From assembly GCA_910578795.1 (NCBI GenBank), contig CAJTSD010000006.1, positions 60,689 through 124,688 on the forward strand: a stretch of DNA of 64,000 nucleotides, given 5' to 3'. Shown here piece by piece: positions 53,004 to 61,756 of the stretch. The translations under genes were made by a program, and so were the position numbers. The first letter of the stretch is position 1. Every line of letters begins with the position of its first letter. The notes below the pieces were generated by a model. The model had not been told where the DNA came from, did not search any database, and was given only the letters and a program-made list of their open reading frames with translations. Source of the stretch: an uncultured Lachnospiraceae bacterium (GTDB lineage Bacteria; Bacillota; Clostridia; Lachnospirales; Lachnospiraceae).

Positions 53004-55103
53004 ATGCAGAATTATTTTGGGGTAGCAGTTTTGTGCATCATTCCCGGTTTGATATCCTATTGTTTAAGTAGAAAATCCTATAGGGGCGGAAAAGTTCTTG
53101 CATTTTATATAAGTATTTATGCAGGAATGCTGAGTGCGGTAAAAGTACTGATACATGATGGAAAAATTTCTATTTTTGAGAGCTTTGCGGATATGCTGCC
53201 TGCAACGTATATCCACTATGCCCCGGTTCTGATTGGTTTTAGTGTTATCATTCCTTTTGTTGTGATGAAAGGAATGAGGGAAAGGGCAGTCAAACTGATA
53301 TACACTGCGGATTCCTATCTGTTTTTTCTTGCAGGTATTGCCTTTTTAAGTTTTGGAAAGATCACAAACAGATGTTATTGCTTCTTGCTGTTTTTTGCTA
53401 TTTTGCTGGCATTTATGGTTTGCTTGCGAAACAAAGAAATCGTGTTTGTTGCAAAACGAAAAAGAAAGGATGCAATACTGTCAATTACTGCCATTAGTTC
53501 ATGGGTAATGACAAATCTTATCTTTTCTACCGGAGAATTGTATTTGAATAATATTACGGACTTCTATGTATCTTTTGGAAGTCTGATGCTATCCGTGATT
53601 TTATCCGGATTCTTTTATATTGCATTCTATACAGTATGCTCACACATTTTCCTGACAAAAAAACAGTATCCGTATTTTTGGGTCATTGTTTGTATTCTTA
53701 CAGTTATGCAATATGTGCAAGGGGTTCTTTTGAATGGACATCTCAATACCTTGGAGGGAGAAAAACAGACATGGGGTACCTCGATGATTTATATTAATTT
53801 GGCGATATGGGTATTGGCTATTTGCGCCGGAATCCTTCTGTTTGTCCGCAAAAAGAACATGATAAAGTTATATGGCATTCTTTGTGCCTATATCTGCCTG
53901 ATACAGGCGGTATCGTTGATATATATGGGAATTACAACGGATTTTTCAAAGAAAGACGAATATGTATTAACAACGGAGGGGATGTTAGAGGTAGACGATG
54001 AAAATAATGTGATTGTGTTTGTTCTTGACTGGTTTGACGGACAGATTTTGGAGTGGATTGAAGAGGAAGATCCCGCCTTTTTCGAACCCCTTAAGGACTT
54101 TACAAATTATAAAAATACGACAAGCTGTTATGCATATACGACATTGTCAGTGCCTTATCTTCTTTCCGGTGTAAAGTATAACAATGAGGATACCGTGGAG
54201 GAGTGGTGCAAAAATGCATATACGCAGCAAAGCCTGCTCTACGAGATTGACAGACTGGGGTATGATATTGGGGTATACACGGAGTTTCAGCTTGCCAACC
54301 AGGCATTTAAGGATATTGTAATCAATTATTCCGAAGTTAAGAGAAGGTGCCGCATGGCATATAGCGTGGGAGTTATGTTAAGGTGTGCCGGATATAAGAA
54401 TATGCCGTTTGTGCTTAAGGATCAATTTTCTTATTCAACAGATGACATAGCAGCTTTGGCGATAGCGGAAGATGAATATATAACAACGACAGATACTTGG
54501 ATATATAAGGATCTGATGCAGAAGGGATTAAAGGCAAAAGATAATAAAGAGCGTAATGGAGCTTTTCGCTTTTTGCATTTGAAAGGAGCACATTTGCCGC
54601 TTGTCATGAATGAAAACTGTGAGGAGTTAAAGGGGGATGTTGCGCGTACACATGAGAACTGGCTGTCACAGGCGAAGGGAAGCCTGAGGGTGGTCTACGA
54701 ATATATAGAACAGATGAAACAACTAGGGGTATATGAGAATGCTACGATTATGATTATGGCAGATCATGGACAGAATTTATATATGGATAATGATAGGGGA
54801 TTGGAATTTGGATTTGAGGATCATACTTCGAATCCAATACTGTTTGTGAAACAAAGCAAAGAAACCGGAACGGAAACAATGACTGTTTCAGAGGCGCCGA
54901 CATCCCATGAAGAATTCGGGGCAAGCGTAATCAAAGCCATAGGAGGAGATTACGCAACCTTTGGGAGTGCATTTGACGAAATACCGGCAGATGAAATCAG
55001 AATCCGGGAGTTTGCATATGGAAAACTGGGTGAAAATTCTTTTGTGAACTATCATATATCCGGAAATGTAAGGAATTTTGAACACTGGGTTATCGCACAA
55101 TAA
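53004..55103 (+). CDS. Membrane sulfatase-fold phosphotransferase or hydrolase (family A, copy 2)
   Basis: A 699-residue paralogue of the gene at 36523: about eight helices, then an alkaline-phosphatase-fold domain with NNVIVFVLDWFDGQIL, candidate nucleophile T379 in CYAYTTLSVPYLLSG, FLHLKGAHLP and IMIMADHGQNLY. The NGHLNTLEG loop matches NGEMLLMDG of copy 1. AAAGGAGAAG precedes the ATG. It is the last gene before the phosphonate operon promoter. Its natural substrate is unknown; a link to phosphonate or phosphoglycerol groups on the glycan is suggested by position. Confidence 0.8.
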   Translation: MQNYFGVAVLCIIPGLISYCLSRKSYRGGKVLAFYISIYAGMLSAVKVLIHDGKISIFESFADMLPATYIHYAPVLIGFSVIIPFVVMKGMRERAVKLIYTADSYLFFLAGIAFLSFGKITNRCYCFLLFFAILLAFMVCLRNKEIVFVAKRKRKDAILSITAISSWVMTNLIFSTGELYLNNITDFYVSFGSLMLSVILSGFFYIAFYTVCSHIFLTKKQYPYFWVIVCILTVMQYVQGVLLNGHLNTLEGEKQTWGTSMIYINLAIWVLAICAGILLFVRKKNMIKLYGILCAYICLIQAVSLIYMGITTDFSKKDEYVLTTEGMLEVDDENNVIVFVLDWFDGQILEWIEEEDPAFFEPLKDFTNYKNTTSCYAYTTLSVPYLLSGVKYNNEDTVEEWCKNAYTQQSLLYEIDRLGYDIGVYTEFQLANQAFKDIVINYSEVKRRCRMAYSVGVMLRCAGYKNMPFVLKDQFSYSTDDIAALAIAEDEYITTTDTWIYKDLMQKGLKAKDNKERNGAFRFLHLKGAHLPLVMNENCEELKGDVARTHENWLSQAKGSLRVVYEYIEQMKQLGVYENATIMIMADHGQNLYMDNDRGLEFGFEDHTSNPILFVKQSKETGTETMTVSEAPTSHEEFGASVIKAIGGDYATFGSAFDEIPADEIRIREFAYGKLGENSFVNYHISGNVRNFEHWVIAQ

Positions 55104-55126
55104 TTTTTGGAACAGGTAAAAACTGC

Positions 55127-55155
55127 TTGTATCCCTGTTTGGATTGTGCTACACT
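55127..55155 (+). promoter_or_regulatory. Extended -10 promoter of the phosphonate operon
   Basis: TTGTAT (55127-55132), a 17-base spacer, then TACACT (55150-55155) with TGC just before it, an extended -10. An inverted repeat, AACAGG (55111-55116) with CCTGTT (55134-55139), straddles the -35 box and could be an operator or a weak hairpin from the upstream gene. Confidence 0.65.
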
Positions 55156-55241
55156 TAGTCTGGATTTCTAGAATTTTCCAATAAAGATAAAATTGAGATT
55201 TCGATAAATTGAATCAGATTATGGAAAGGGATGGTATCAGC

Positions 55242-56537
55242 ATGAAAAAAGTGTATACTTGTTTTTGCACAGATGTGATACATGAAGGACATCTGAATAT
55301 TTTGCACGAGGCGAAAAAGTATGGCGAGGTAACTGTGGGAATCCTCAGTGATGCGGCGATGATAAAATTCAACAGGTATCCCACGATCACAATTGAGGAA
55401 CGAAAAAAGATCGTGGAAGATACAGGACTTGCAGACCGTGTTGTGGTTCAGGATGAGGTGATGTATGATGACATCTTAGCACAGATTAAGCCGGATTACG
55501 TCATTCACGGTGATAACTGGTGCACAGGACCAGAGCGCGCAATCCGTCAGAATGTGCTTGATAACCTTGCAAAGTACGGCGGTGAATTGGTTGAGGTTGG
55601 CTATACGTACAATGAAAACGTAAAAAAGATTGATGCGAACATCAAGGAAAAGCTTGCGATGCCGGAGTACAGAAGAAAGCGTTTGCGCCAGCTTTTAAAG
55701 ATTTGCCCTGTAGTAAAGACAATTGAGGTTCACAGCGGGCTTACGGGGCTGATTGCGGAAAAAACGGTTGTGGAGCATAACGGGGAGCTGAATCAGTTTG
55801 ATGCGATGTGGCTTTCAAGTCTTTGCGATTCGACGGCTAAGGGGAAACCGGATATTGAACTGGTGGACATGTCATCAAGAATGCGCACGATCGATGATGT
55901 TATGGAAGTAACGACGAAGCCGATTATTTTGGACGGAGATACAGGCGGGCTGATTGAGCATTTTGTGTACAATGTGCGCACGTTGGAGCGCATGGGTGTT
56001 TCGGCGGTCATTATAGAGGATAAAACCGGATTAAAGAAAAATTCCCTGTTCGGGACGGAAGTAGAACAGACACAGGATTCCATTGAGAATTTCTGCAATA
56101 AAATCCTTGCAGGAAAGAATGCGCAGCGGACAGAGGAATTTATGATTATAGCGCGCATAGAGAGCCTGATTTTGGAAAAAGGTCAGGAAGATGCGCTAGA
56201 ACGTGCGTTTGCATATATTGAGGCAGGAGCAGACGCCATTATGATTCATTCCAGAAAAAAAATGCCGGATGAAATTTTTGCGTTTTGTGATGCTTTCAGG
56301 AAACAGGATAATGTTACGCCGATTGTCGTTGTGCCGACTTCGTTTAACAGCGTTACGGAGGCGGAACTTGCCGCGCATGGCGTTAATATTGTCATTTATG
56401 CAAATCAGCTTACGAGAAGCGCATTTCCGGCGATGCAGAGTACGGCGGTGGAAATCCTTAAGAATCACAGGGCATTGGAGGTCGATTCCAAACTGATGCC
56501 GTTTAAGGAGATTATTACACTGATTGATGATATGTAA
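55242..56537 (+). CDS. aepX: Phosphoenolpyruvate mutase fused to an N-terminal cytidylyltransferase-like domain
   Basis: A 431-residue two-domain protein. Residues 1-130 are a TagD/RfaE-type nucleotidyltransferase fold with the HxGH motif (H14-H17) and HGDNW, but the usual ISTT motif is not visible. Residues about 140-431 are PEP mutase, with the metal-binding D231-G-D-T-G-G236 and the catalytic-lid motif EDKTGLKKNS (259-268) that separates mutases from isocitrate-lyase relatives. It converts phosphoenolpyruvate to phosphonopyruvate, the first committed step of phosphonate synthesis. ATG 55242 has AAGGGA 10 bases upstream; TTG 55209 lacks one. It is the first gene of the operon. Confidence 0.93.
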   Translation: MKKVYTCFCTDVIHEGHLNILHEAKKYGEVTVGILSDAAMIKFNRYPTITIEERKKIVEDTGLADRVVVQDEVMYDDILAQIKPDYVIHGDNWCTGPERAIRQNVLDNLAKYGGELVEVGYTYNENVKKIDANIKEKLAMPEYRRKRLRQLLKICPVVKTIEVHSGLTGLIAEKTVVEHNGELNQFDAMWLSSLCDSTAKGKPDIELVDMSSRMRTIDDVMEVTTKPIILDGDTGGLIEHFVYNVRTLERMGVSAVIIEDKTGLKKNSLFGTEVEQTQDSIENFCNKILAGKNAQRTEEFMIIARIESLILEKGQEDALERAFAYIEAGADAIMIHSRKKMPDEIFAFCDAFRKQDNVTPIVVVPTSFNSVTEAELAAHGVNIVIYANQLTRSAFPAMQSTAVEILKNHRALEVDSKLMPFKEIITLIDDM

Positions 56538-56555
56538 ATGAAAAAGGGAAAAACG

Positions 56556-57266
56556 ATGGGGAAAGAAATTGGAATTATTATGGCGGCAGGGCTTGGAACA
56601 AGAATGCATCCGCTGACCGAAAGGAAGCCAAAGCCGCTGGTGAAGGTGTTTGGGGAGCCGCTGATTGAAACGGTAATCGAGGGATTGCGTGAAAGAAACG
56701 TATCGGATATTTATGTCGTGACAGGCTACCTGAAGGAGCAGTTTGATTATCTTACGGATAAATATCATAGTTTGCACATCATAGAAAATCCGGACTATCT
56801 TGTCAAGAATAATATCTCTTCTGTCTATGCGGCAAAGGATGTCCTGGGAACTGCGGACTGCTTTATCTGTGAGGCGGATCTGTTGGTTTCCGATTTGTCA
56901 GTCTTTCAGAAAGAGCTGTCATGTTCGGGTTATTTTGGGAAGATGGTGAAAGGATATTCTGACGACTGGGTATTTGAATTGCAGGACGGTTATATTTCCC
57001 GGGTTGGAAAAGGCGGAACGGATACGTACAATATGGTTGGCATTTCGTTTTTTAAGAAAGAAGATGCTAACGTTTTGGCAGATGTAATTGTGCAGGCTTA
57101 TGGAAAGGAAGAAAACGCAAATTTGTACTGGGATGAAGTAGTAGACCAGAATCTTGACAAGCTCCGGCTTAAAGTCTGGCAGGTGGAAACAGGGCAGATT
57201 GTGGAGATTGACACGGTAGAGGAGCTTACTGCCATTGACGCTGCAGCTATGGCGGAAAATGGCTGA
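56556..57266 (+). CDS. Nucleotidyltransferase, probable CTP:2-aminoethylphosphonate cytidylyltransferase (PntC/LicC-like)
   Basis: A 236-residue sugar-NTP-transferase fold: IGIIMAAGLGTRMHPLT with the signature GxGTRM, KPKPLVKVFGEPLIE, and CEADLLVS holding a catalytic Asp. LicC activates phosphocholine and PntC activates AEP as the CMP derivative; a gene of this type directly behind PEP mutase fits the PntC role. ATG 56556 has AAGGG 7 bases before it; ATG 56538 has no site. A choline- or sugar-phosphate-specific enzyme cannot be ruled out by eye. Confidence 0.82.
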   Translation: MGKEIGIIMAAGLGTRMHPLTERKPKPLVKVFGEPLIETVIEGLRERNVSDIYVVTGYLKEQFDYLTDKYHSLHIIENPDYLVKNNISSVYAAKDVLGTADCFICEADLLVSDLSVFQKELSCSGYFGKMVKGYSDDWVFELQDGYISRVGKGGTDTYNMVGISFFKKEDANVLADVIVQAYGKEENANLYWDEVVDQNLDKLRLKVWQVETGQIVEIDTVEELTAIDAAAMAENG

Positions 57267-57284
57267 AAGGGGAAGTAGAACAGA

Positions 57285-59186
57285 ATGGAAATTTTATACA
57301 ATGCCTTTGAGGCGGTGATGAATGGCTGCTATCTGTTATGTCGAAATTACGGAGTGGCAATTTTACTGTTTACGTTTATCAGTAAAATCGTACTGCTGCC
57401 GGTATCTGTCTGGGTACAGAAAAATTCCATTAAAATGGTTAAAATGCAGCCGGAAATTAATTTCATTACAGTGAAGCACTTTGGCGATAAGGATACGATT
57501 GCGGAAGAACAGGCGGCGGTTTATAAGCGGGAAAAGTACCATCCGATGGCATCCATCTTTCCGCTGATTATTCAGCTTGTCCTGTTGATGTGCGTAATAG
57601 AGGTCATCAAACGAGGAATGAACAATCCCGCTATCAGCATGGATTTCTGTGGCATTGATTTAAGCCTTGTGCCGAGTTTGGAAGGAATTAGCCTGATTTG
57701 GTCGCCCATTGTGGCTGGCTTTTCCGCCTGGCTGCTGTGCGTGGCGCAGAATGCGAGCAATGTGCTGCAGTCTGAACAGTCTAAGCTTAATAAATACGGA
57801 CTGATGGCATTTTCCGTGGGGCTTTCGCTTTACCTTGGCTGGTTTGTGTCCGTTGGCGTCGCGCTTTACTGGACGGCGAGCAATGTGTTTGCGATTATCC
57901 AGCTTTACATTTTAAACTGGCTGATTAATCCGAAAAAATACGTGGATTATGAGGCGCTGGAGGCAAGCAAAAAGGAGCTTGAAAAGCTTGGCAGCATCGG
58001 CGGCGGAAAGCGTAGACGTTTCAATGATCCGGATGCCAAACGGGAACGGCAGGACTATAAAAGGTTTTTCTCCATTGTCAATAAACATCTTGTATTTTAT
58101 TCGGAAAGCAGCGGGTTTTATAAGTATTATAAAGGATTTATCGAATATCTGTTAGACAACACGAACTTAGCGGTTCATTATATTACAAGCGATCCGAAGG
58201 ATATCATTTTTGAGATTGCCAAAGAAAAGACGCAGATTAAACCGTATTATATCGGGGAAAAGCGCCTGATAACACTGATGATGAAGCTTGAGGCGGATAT
58301 GATGGTAATGACCATGCCTGATCTTGAGAATTATCACATCAAGCGCAGTTATATTGATAAAGATATTGAATATGTGAATGTCCGCCACGAGATGGACAGC
58401 TTTAACCTGACTTACCGCACTGGCGCCTTAGACCATTATGATACGGTGTTTTGTACGGGAAAGCATCAGAAGGAAGAGGTTGAGAAGCTTGAGGCGGTGT
58501 ACAGACTGCCCAAAAAGAAGCTTGTCGAGTGCGGTTATCCTCTGCTTGATGAGATGCGTGCAGATTATGAAAAGAGAGAGCGTTCCGCGCATGATAAAAA
58601 GCGCATTTTGATTGCGCCGTCCTGGCAGGAAGGCAATATTGTAGACAGCTGTTTGGAGCAGATTCTTGATTCTTTAAAGGGACAGGGGTATTCTATAACG
58701 GTACGTCCGCATCCGCAGCATGTGCGCCATAGGGCGGAATTTATGGAGCAGCTGAAAAAACAATACGAACAGGACAGCGATATTGCAATACAGACTGATT
58801 TTTCTTCAAACAGTACCGTATTTGAAGCGGATCTGCTCATTACGGACTGGTCAAGCATCTCTTATGAGTATGCGTACACGACAAGAAAACCAGTGCTTTT
58901 CATTAACACGCCGATGAAAGTCATGAACCCCGAGTACCAGAAAATTGATACGGTTCCGATTAATATACTGGTGCGTGAGGAGCTTGGATGTTCCGTGAAT
59001 GTGGACGAGCTTGACAGACTTTCGGGCTGTGTGAAAATGCTTCTTGAACACAGCGGGGAGTATTATGAAAAAATAGGGCATTTTGTGGACGAGTATGTGT
59101 ATAATCCCGGCACGAGTGCGGAGATTGGCGCAAAATATATGATTTCACAGATACAGAAAAAGATTCAGGAAAAGAAAAAAGAATGA
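57285..59186 (+). CDS. YidC/Oxa1-type membrane domain fused to a TagB/TagF-like CDP-alcohol phosphotransferase
   Basis: A 633-residue fusion. Residues 1-220 match the YidC/Oxa1 insertase core: first conserved helix GVAILLFTFISKIVLLPVS, with K34 where YidC has its groove arginine, a charged hairpin rich in KMQPEI and YHPMASIFPLIIQL, then three more helices. Residues about 250-625 are a CDP-glycerol glycerophosphotransferase domain, with IAPSWQEGN, TVRPHP and LLITDWSSISYEYAY; the usual WHG motif is replaced by VRHEMDSF, keeping a His. In this operon it is the best candidate for transferring CMP-activated AEP to a surface polymer. Substrate and any insertase activity are inference. Confidence 0.85.
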   Translation: MEILYNAFEAVMNGCYLLCRNYGVAILLFTFISKIVLLPVSVWVQKNSIKMVKMQPEINFITVKHFGDKDTIAEEQAAVYKREKYHPMASIFPLIIQLVLLMCVIEVIKRGMNNPAISMDFCGIDLSLVPSLEGISLIWSPIVAGFSAWLLCVAQNASNVLQSEQSKLNKYGLMAFSVGLSLYLGWFVSVGVALYWTASNVFAIIQLYILNWLINPKKYVDYEALEASKKELEKLGSIGGGKRRRFNDPDAKRERQDYKRFFSIVNKHLVFYSESSGFYKYYKGFIEYLLDNTNLAVHYITSDPKDIIFEIAKEKTQIKPYYIGEKRLITLMMKLEADMMVMTMPDLENYHIKRSYIDKDIEYVNVRHEMDSFNLTYRTGALDHYDTVFCTGKHQKEEVEKLEAVYRLPKKKLVECGYPLLDEMRADYEKRERSAHDKKRILIAPSWQEGNIVDSCLEQILDSLKGQGYSITVRPHPQHVRHRAEFMEQLKKQYEQDSDIAIQTDFSSNSTVFEADLLITDWSSISYEYAYTTRKPVLFINTPMKVMNPEYQKIDTVPINILVREELGCSVNVDELDRLSGCVKMLLEHSGEYYEKIGHFVDEYVYNPGTSAEIGAKYMISQIQKKIQEKKKE

Positions 59187-59204
59187 AAGGATGGAGGAAG
59201 AAAC

Positions 59205-59465
59205 ATGAAAAAAGGAATTTTAAAGGTAATGGGTGTAGGATATTTGGGGCTGTGTGCAATGCTTTTGTTTGGCGCAAACTCCCAGGCATATATTGACCCG
59301 TCGGTGGCGACCTATGCAATCCAGGCAGTTGCGGGTATTGTCATTGCAGTCGGAGCCGCTGTGGGGATTTATTTTAGAAGGGCAAAGAAGAAGCTCAATG
59401 ATAAGCTTGGCATTGACGAGAATAAAAACAAGGAAGTCGAATCGGACGATATTATTATAAAATAA
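59205..59465 (+). CDS. Small exported membrane protein with a YIDPS motif
   Basis: An 86-residue protein: N-terminal signal-like helix ending GANSQA before YIDPSVATYAIQ, a second helix (about residues 37-56), then a charged cytoplasmic tail. It looks like a signal peptide followed by a single-pass protein, and small YIDP proteins of this design recur beside sulfatase-fold and teichoic-type genes in Firmicutes. GGAGG precedes the ATG. It sits inside the phosphonate operon, between the YidC-TagB fusion and the transaminase, so a partner or chaperone role is possible. Function unknown. Confidence 0.75.
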   Translation: MKKGILKVMGVGYLGLCAMLLFGANSQAYIDPSVATYAIQAVAGIVIAVGAAVGIYFRRAKKKLNDKLGIDENKNKEVESDDIIIK

Positions 59466-59483
59466 GGAGCGCAGCGGGTTAAC

Positions 59484-60617
59484 ATGGAAATCAAAAGAAA
59501 TATTTTATTAAATCCCGGACCGGCGACAACGACGGATACGGTAAAGATGGCGCAGGTAGTGCCCGATATTTGTCCGCGTGAAAAGGAATTTGCGTCCATG
59601 ATGAAAAAGATGCGGGAGGATTTAGTGCGGATTGTGCATGGCGATTTGGACAAATATACGTCGGTGTTATTCTGTGGTTCCGGAACGCTGAATATTGATG
59701 TGTGCATTAATTCGCTTTTGCCGGAAGGGAAAAAGGTGTTGATTATTAATAACGGCGCTTACAGTACGAGGGCGACGGAGATTTGTGAGTATTATAACCT
59801 TCCGTTTATTGATTTAAAGTTTCCTGTGGACGAGCTGCCGGATTTGGATAAGGTGGAGCAGGTTCTGAAAGAAAATCCCGACATTGCGCTGGTCCATACA
59901 ACACATAATGAAACGGGAACGGGAATTTTAAATCCGATACGGGAGATTGGCGCGCTTGTGCACAAATATGGAGCGGTGTTTACGGTAGATACGACATCTA
60001 CGTATGCCATGCGCCCCATAGATATTGAGAAGGACAACATTGATTTCTGTATGGCATCCGCACAAAAGGGGCTTATGGCAATGACGGGTTTGTCTTTTGT
60101 AGTCGGAAATACCCAAATCATAAAGGAATCAGCAAAGTATCCGAAACGTTCTTATTACTGCAACCTGTACTTACAGTACCACTTTTTTGAAACGACAGGG
60201 GAGATGCACTTTACGCCGCCTGTTCAGACAATTTATGCAACGCGGCAGGCGCTTGATGAGTATTTTGCGGAGGGCGAACAGGCAAAATGGCAAAGACACT
60301 TGAGTGTGTTTGAGGCAATCCATGCAGGGCTTGAGAAACTTGGATTTCAGGACATTATTAAGAGGGAGCTGCAGGCTGGACTTGTGGTGTCCGTGCGGTA
60401 TCCGGATGATGCAAACTGGGATTTTGAAAAGGTGCATGATTACTGTTATGAGCGCGGGTTTACAATCTATCCGGGTAAAGTATCGACACAGAATACGTTC
60501 CGCCTTTGCGCGCTTGGAGCAATTACTCCAAAGGACATTGAGGAATTCTTTGTTGTTTTGGAAGAAGCGCTTAGAACATATCACATACAGGTACCGGTTC
60601 GTTATGAATCGGTTTAG
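59484..60617 (+). CDS. phnW: 2-aminoethylphosphonate transaminase (AepZ/PhnW type)
   Basis: A 377-residue class V PLP transaminase. NPGPATTTDTVKMAQ near the start, FCGSGTLNIDVCIN, HTTHNETGTGILNPI, VDTTSTYAMRP and ASAQKGL with the Schiff-base K195 match PhnW. In a biosynthetic operon with PEP mutase and phosphonopyruvate decarboxylase it aminates phosphonoacetaldehyde to AEP, the reverse of the catabolic reaction. No phosphonatase (phnX) gene is near, which supports synthesis. AAGGAG lies 12-14 bases upstream. Confidence 0.92.
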   Translation: MEIKRNILLNPGPATTTDTVKMAQVVPDICPREKEFASMMKKMREDLVRIVHGDLDKYTSVLFCGSGTLNIDVCINSLLPEGKKVLIINNGAYSTRATEICEYYNLPFIDLKFPVDELPDLDKVEQVLKENPDIALVHTTHNETGTGILNPIREIGALVHKYGAVFTVDTTSTYAMRPIDIEKDNIDFCMASAQKGLMAMTGLSFVVGNTQIIKESAKYPKRSYYCNLYLQYHFFETTGEMHFTPPVQTIYATRQALDEYFAEGEQAKWQRHLSVFEAIHAGLEKLGFQDIIKRELQAGLVVSVRYPDDANWDFEKVHDYCYERGFTIYPGKVSTQNTFRLCALGAITPKDIEEFFVVLEEALRTYHIQVPVRYESV

Positions 60618-60628
60618 AGGAGACAGCG

Positions 60629-61756
60629 ATGAAAGCGAGCAATTTTTTGCAGGAAATAAAAAATATCGGTATTTGTACCATTACAGGTGTTCCGGATTCC
60701 ACTCTGAAACAGTTTTGCGATGCAGTGAGAACGGATGACGGGAAAGCATTTCGGCATTATGTGACAGCAAATGAGGGAGCGGCAGTTGGCCTTGCCACAG
60801 GAGAATATTTGGCATCCAAGCGTCCCTGCCTGGTATATCTGCAAAACTCCGGACTTGGGAATATCATTAACCCTTTGGCATCCATTGCCAACAGGGAAGT
60901 CTATGGAATTCCGATGCTGTTTGTTGTCGGATGGCGCGGGGAGCCGGGGAAGAAAGACGAACCGCAGCATGTTTATCAGGGAAAAGTGACATGCGAGCTG
61001 CTAGAGGTTATGGATGTGCCTTATGCTGTGATTGATGATACGACGACGCTGGAGCAGATCAAGGAGATTTTGGCGAAAGCAAAAGAAGTGATGGATGAGG
61101 ACAGACAGTATGCGGTAATTGTCAAAAAAGGAACATTTGAGAAAGAGAACGCGTTTACATGGGAGAATGGGTACCGTCTTGTGCGTGAACAGGCTCTGAG
61201 AGTTATTCTGGAGCATGTTTATCAGGATTCGTTCCTTGTTTCCACGACCGGAAAAATATCGAGGGAACTCTATGAGCAGAGCGATGCATTATTTAAAAAC
61301 CATGAACGGCTTTTTATGACGGTAGGCGGCATGGGGCATGCATCAATGATTGCATATGGTATGGCACAGGCGGATTTATCCAAACGGATTGTCTGCATTG
61401 ACGGAGACGGAGCAGTGATGATGCATATGGGGGCGCTTGCGTTTCTTGCAAAGCAGGCTCCCGAAAATCTGCTGCATATTGTAATCAATAATGCGGCGCA
61501 CGAATCGGTTGGCGCGATGCCTACAGGTTTTAGCGGACAGACTTATTCGCAGATCGCGGCAGCATGCGGATATCAGAACGCATGTACGGTAGCTGCGGAG
61601 GAGGATTTGAAGACCGCCATCGTGGAGGCGAAAAAGAAACACGAGCTTTCTTTGATTGAGGTGATGGTGTCCCTTGAGTCCAGGGCTGATTTGGGCAGAC
61701 CAAAAGAAAGTGCAAAGGAAAACAGAATTCATTTTATGAATGCGGTTTTACAGTAG
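60629..61756 (+). CDS. aepY: Phosphonopyruvate decarboxylase
   Basis: A 375-residue thiamine-diphosphate enzyme. ITGVPDSTLKQFCDAV, the ANEGAAVGLATGEYLASK block with the cofactor-activating Glu, LVYLQNSGLGNIINPLASI and the TPP/metal motif GDGAVMMHMGALAFLAK are typical of Ppd. It decarboxylates phosphonopyruvate to phosphonoacetaldehyde, pulling the unfavourable PEP mutase reaction forward. GAGGAGAC precedes the ATG. It is the last + gene of the operon and overlaps the converging signal peptidase gene by 23 bases. Confidence 0.94.
   Translation: MKASNFLQEIKNIGICTITGVPDSTLKQFCDAVRTDDGKAFRHYVTANEGAAVGLATGEYLASKRPCLVYLQNSGLGNIINPLASIANREVYGIPMLFVVGWRGEPGKKDEPQHVYQGKVTCELLEVMDVPYAVIDDTTTLEQIKEILAKAKEVMDEDRQYAVIVKKGTFEKENAFTWENGYRLVREQALRVILEHVYQDSFLVSTTGKISRELYEQSDALFKNHERLFMTVGGMGHASMIAYGMAQADLSKRIVCIDGDGAVMMHMGALAFLAKQAPENLLHIVINNAAHESVGAMPTGFSGQTYSQIAAACGYQNACTVAAEEDLKTAIVEAKKKHELSLIEVMVSLESRADLGRPKESAKENRIHFMNAVLQ

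Noticed and set aside
57285..58000. Reading the N-terminal half of this gene as a housekeeping YidC
   Set aside because: It is continuous in frame with the TagB-like domain, lacks the usual lipoprotein or long periplasmic N-terminus, and sits inside the phosphonate operon.
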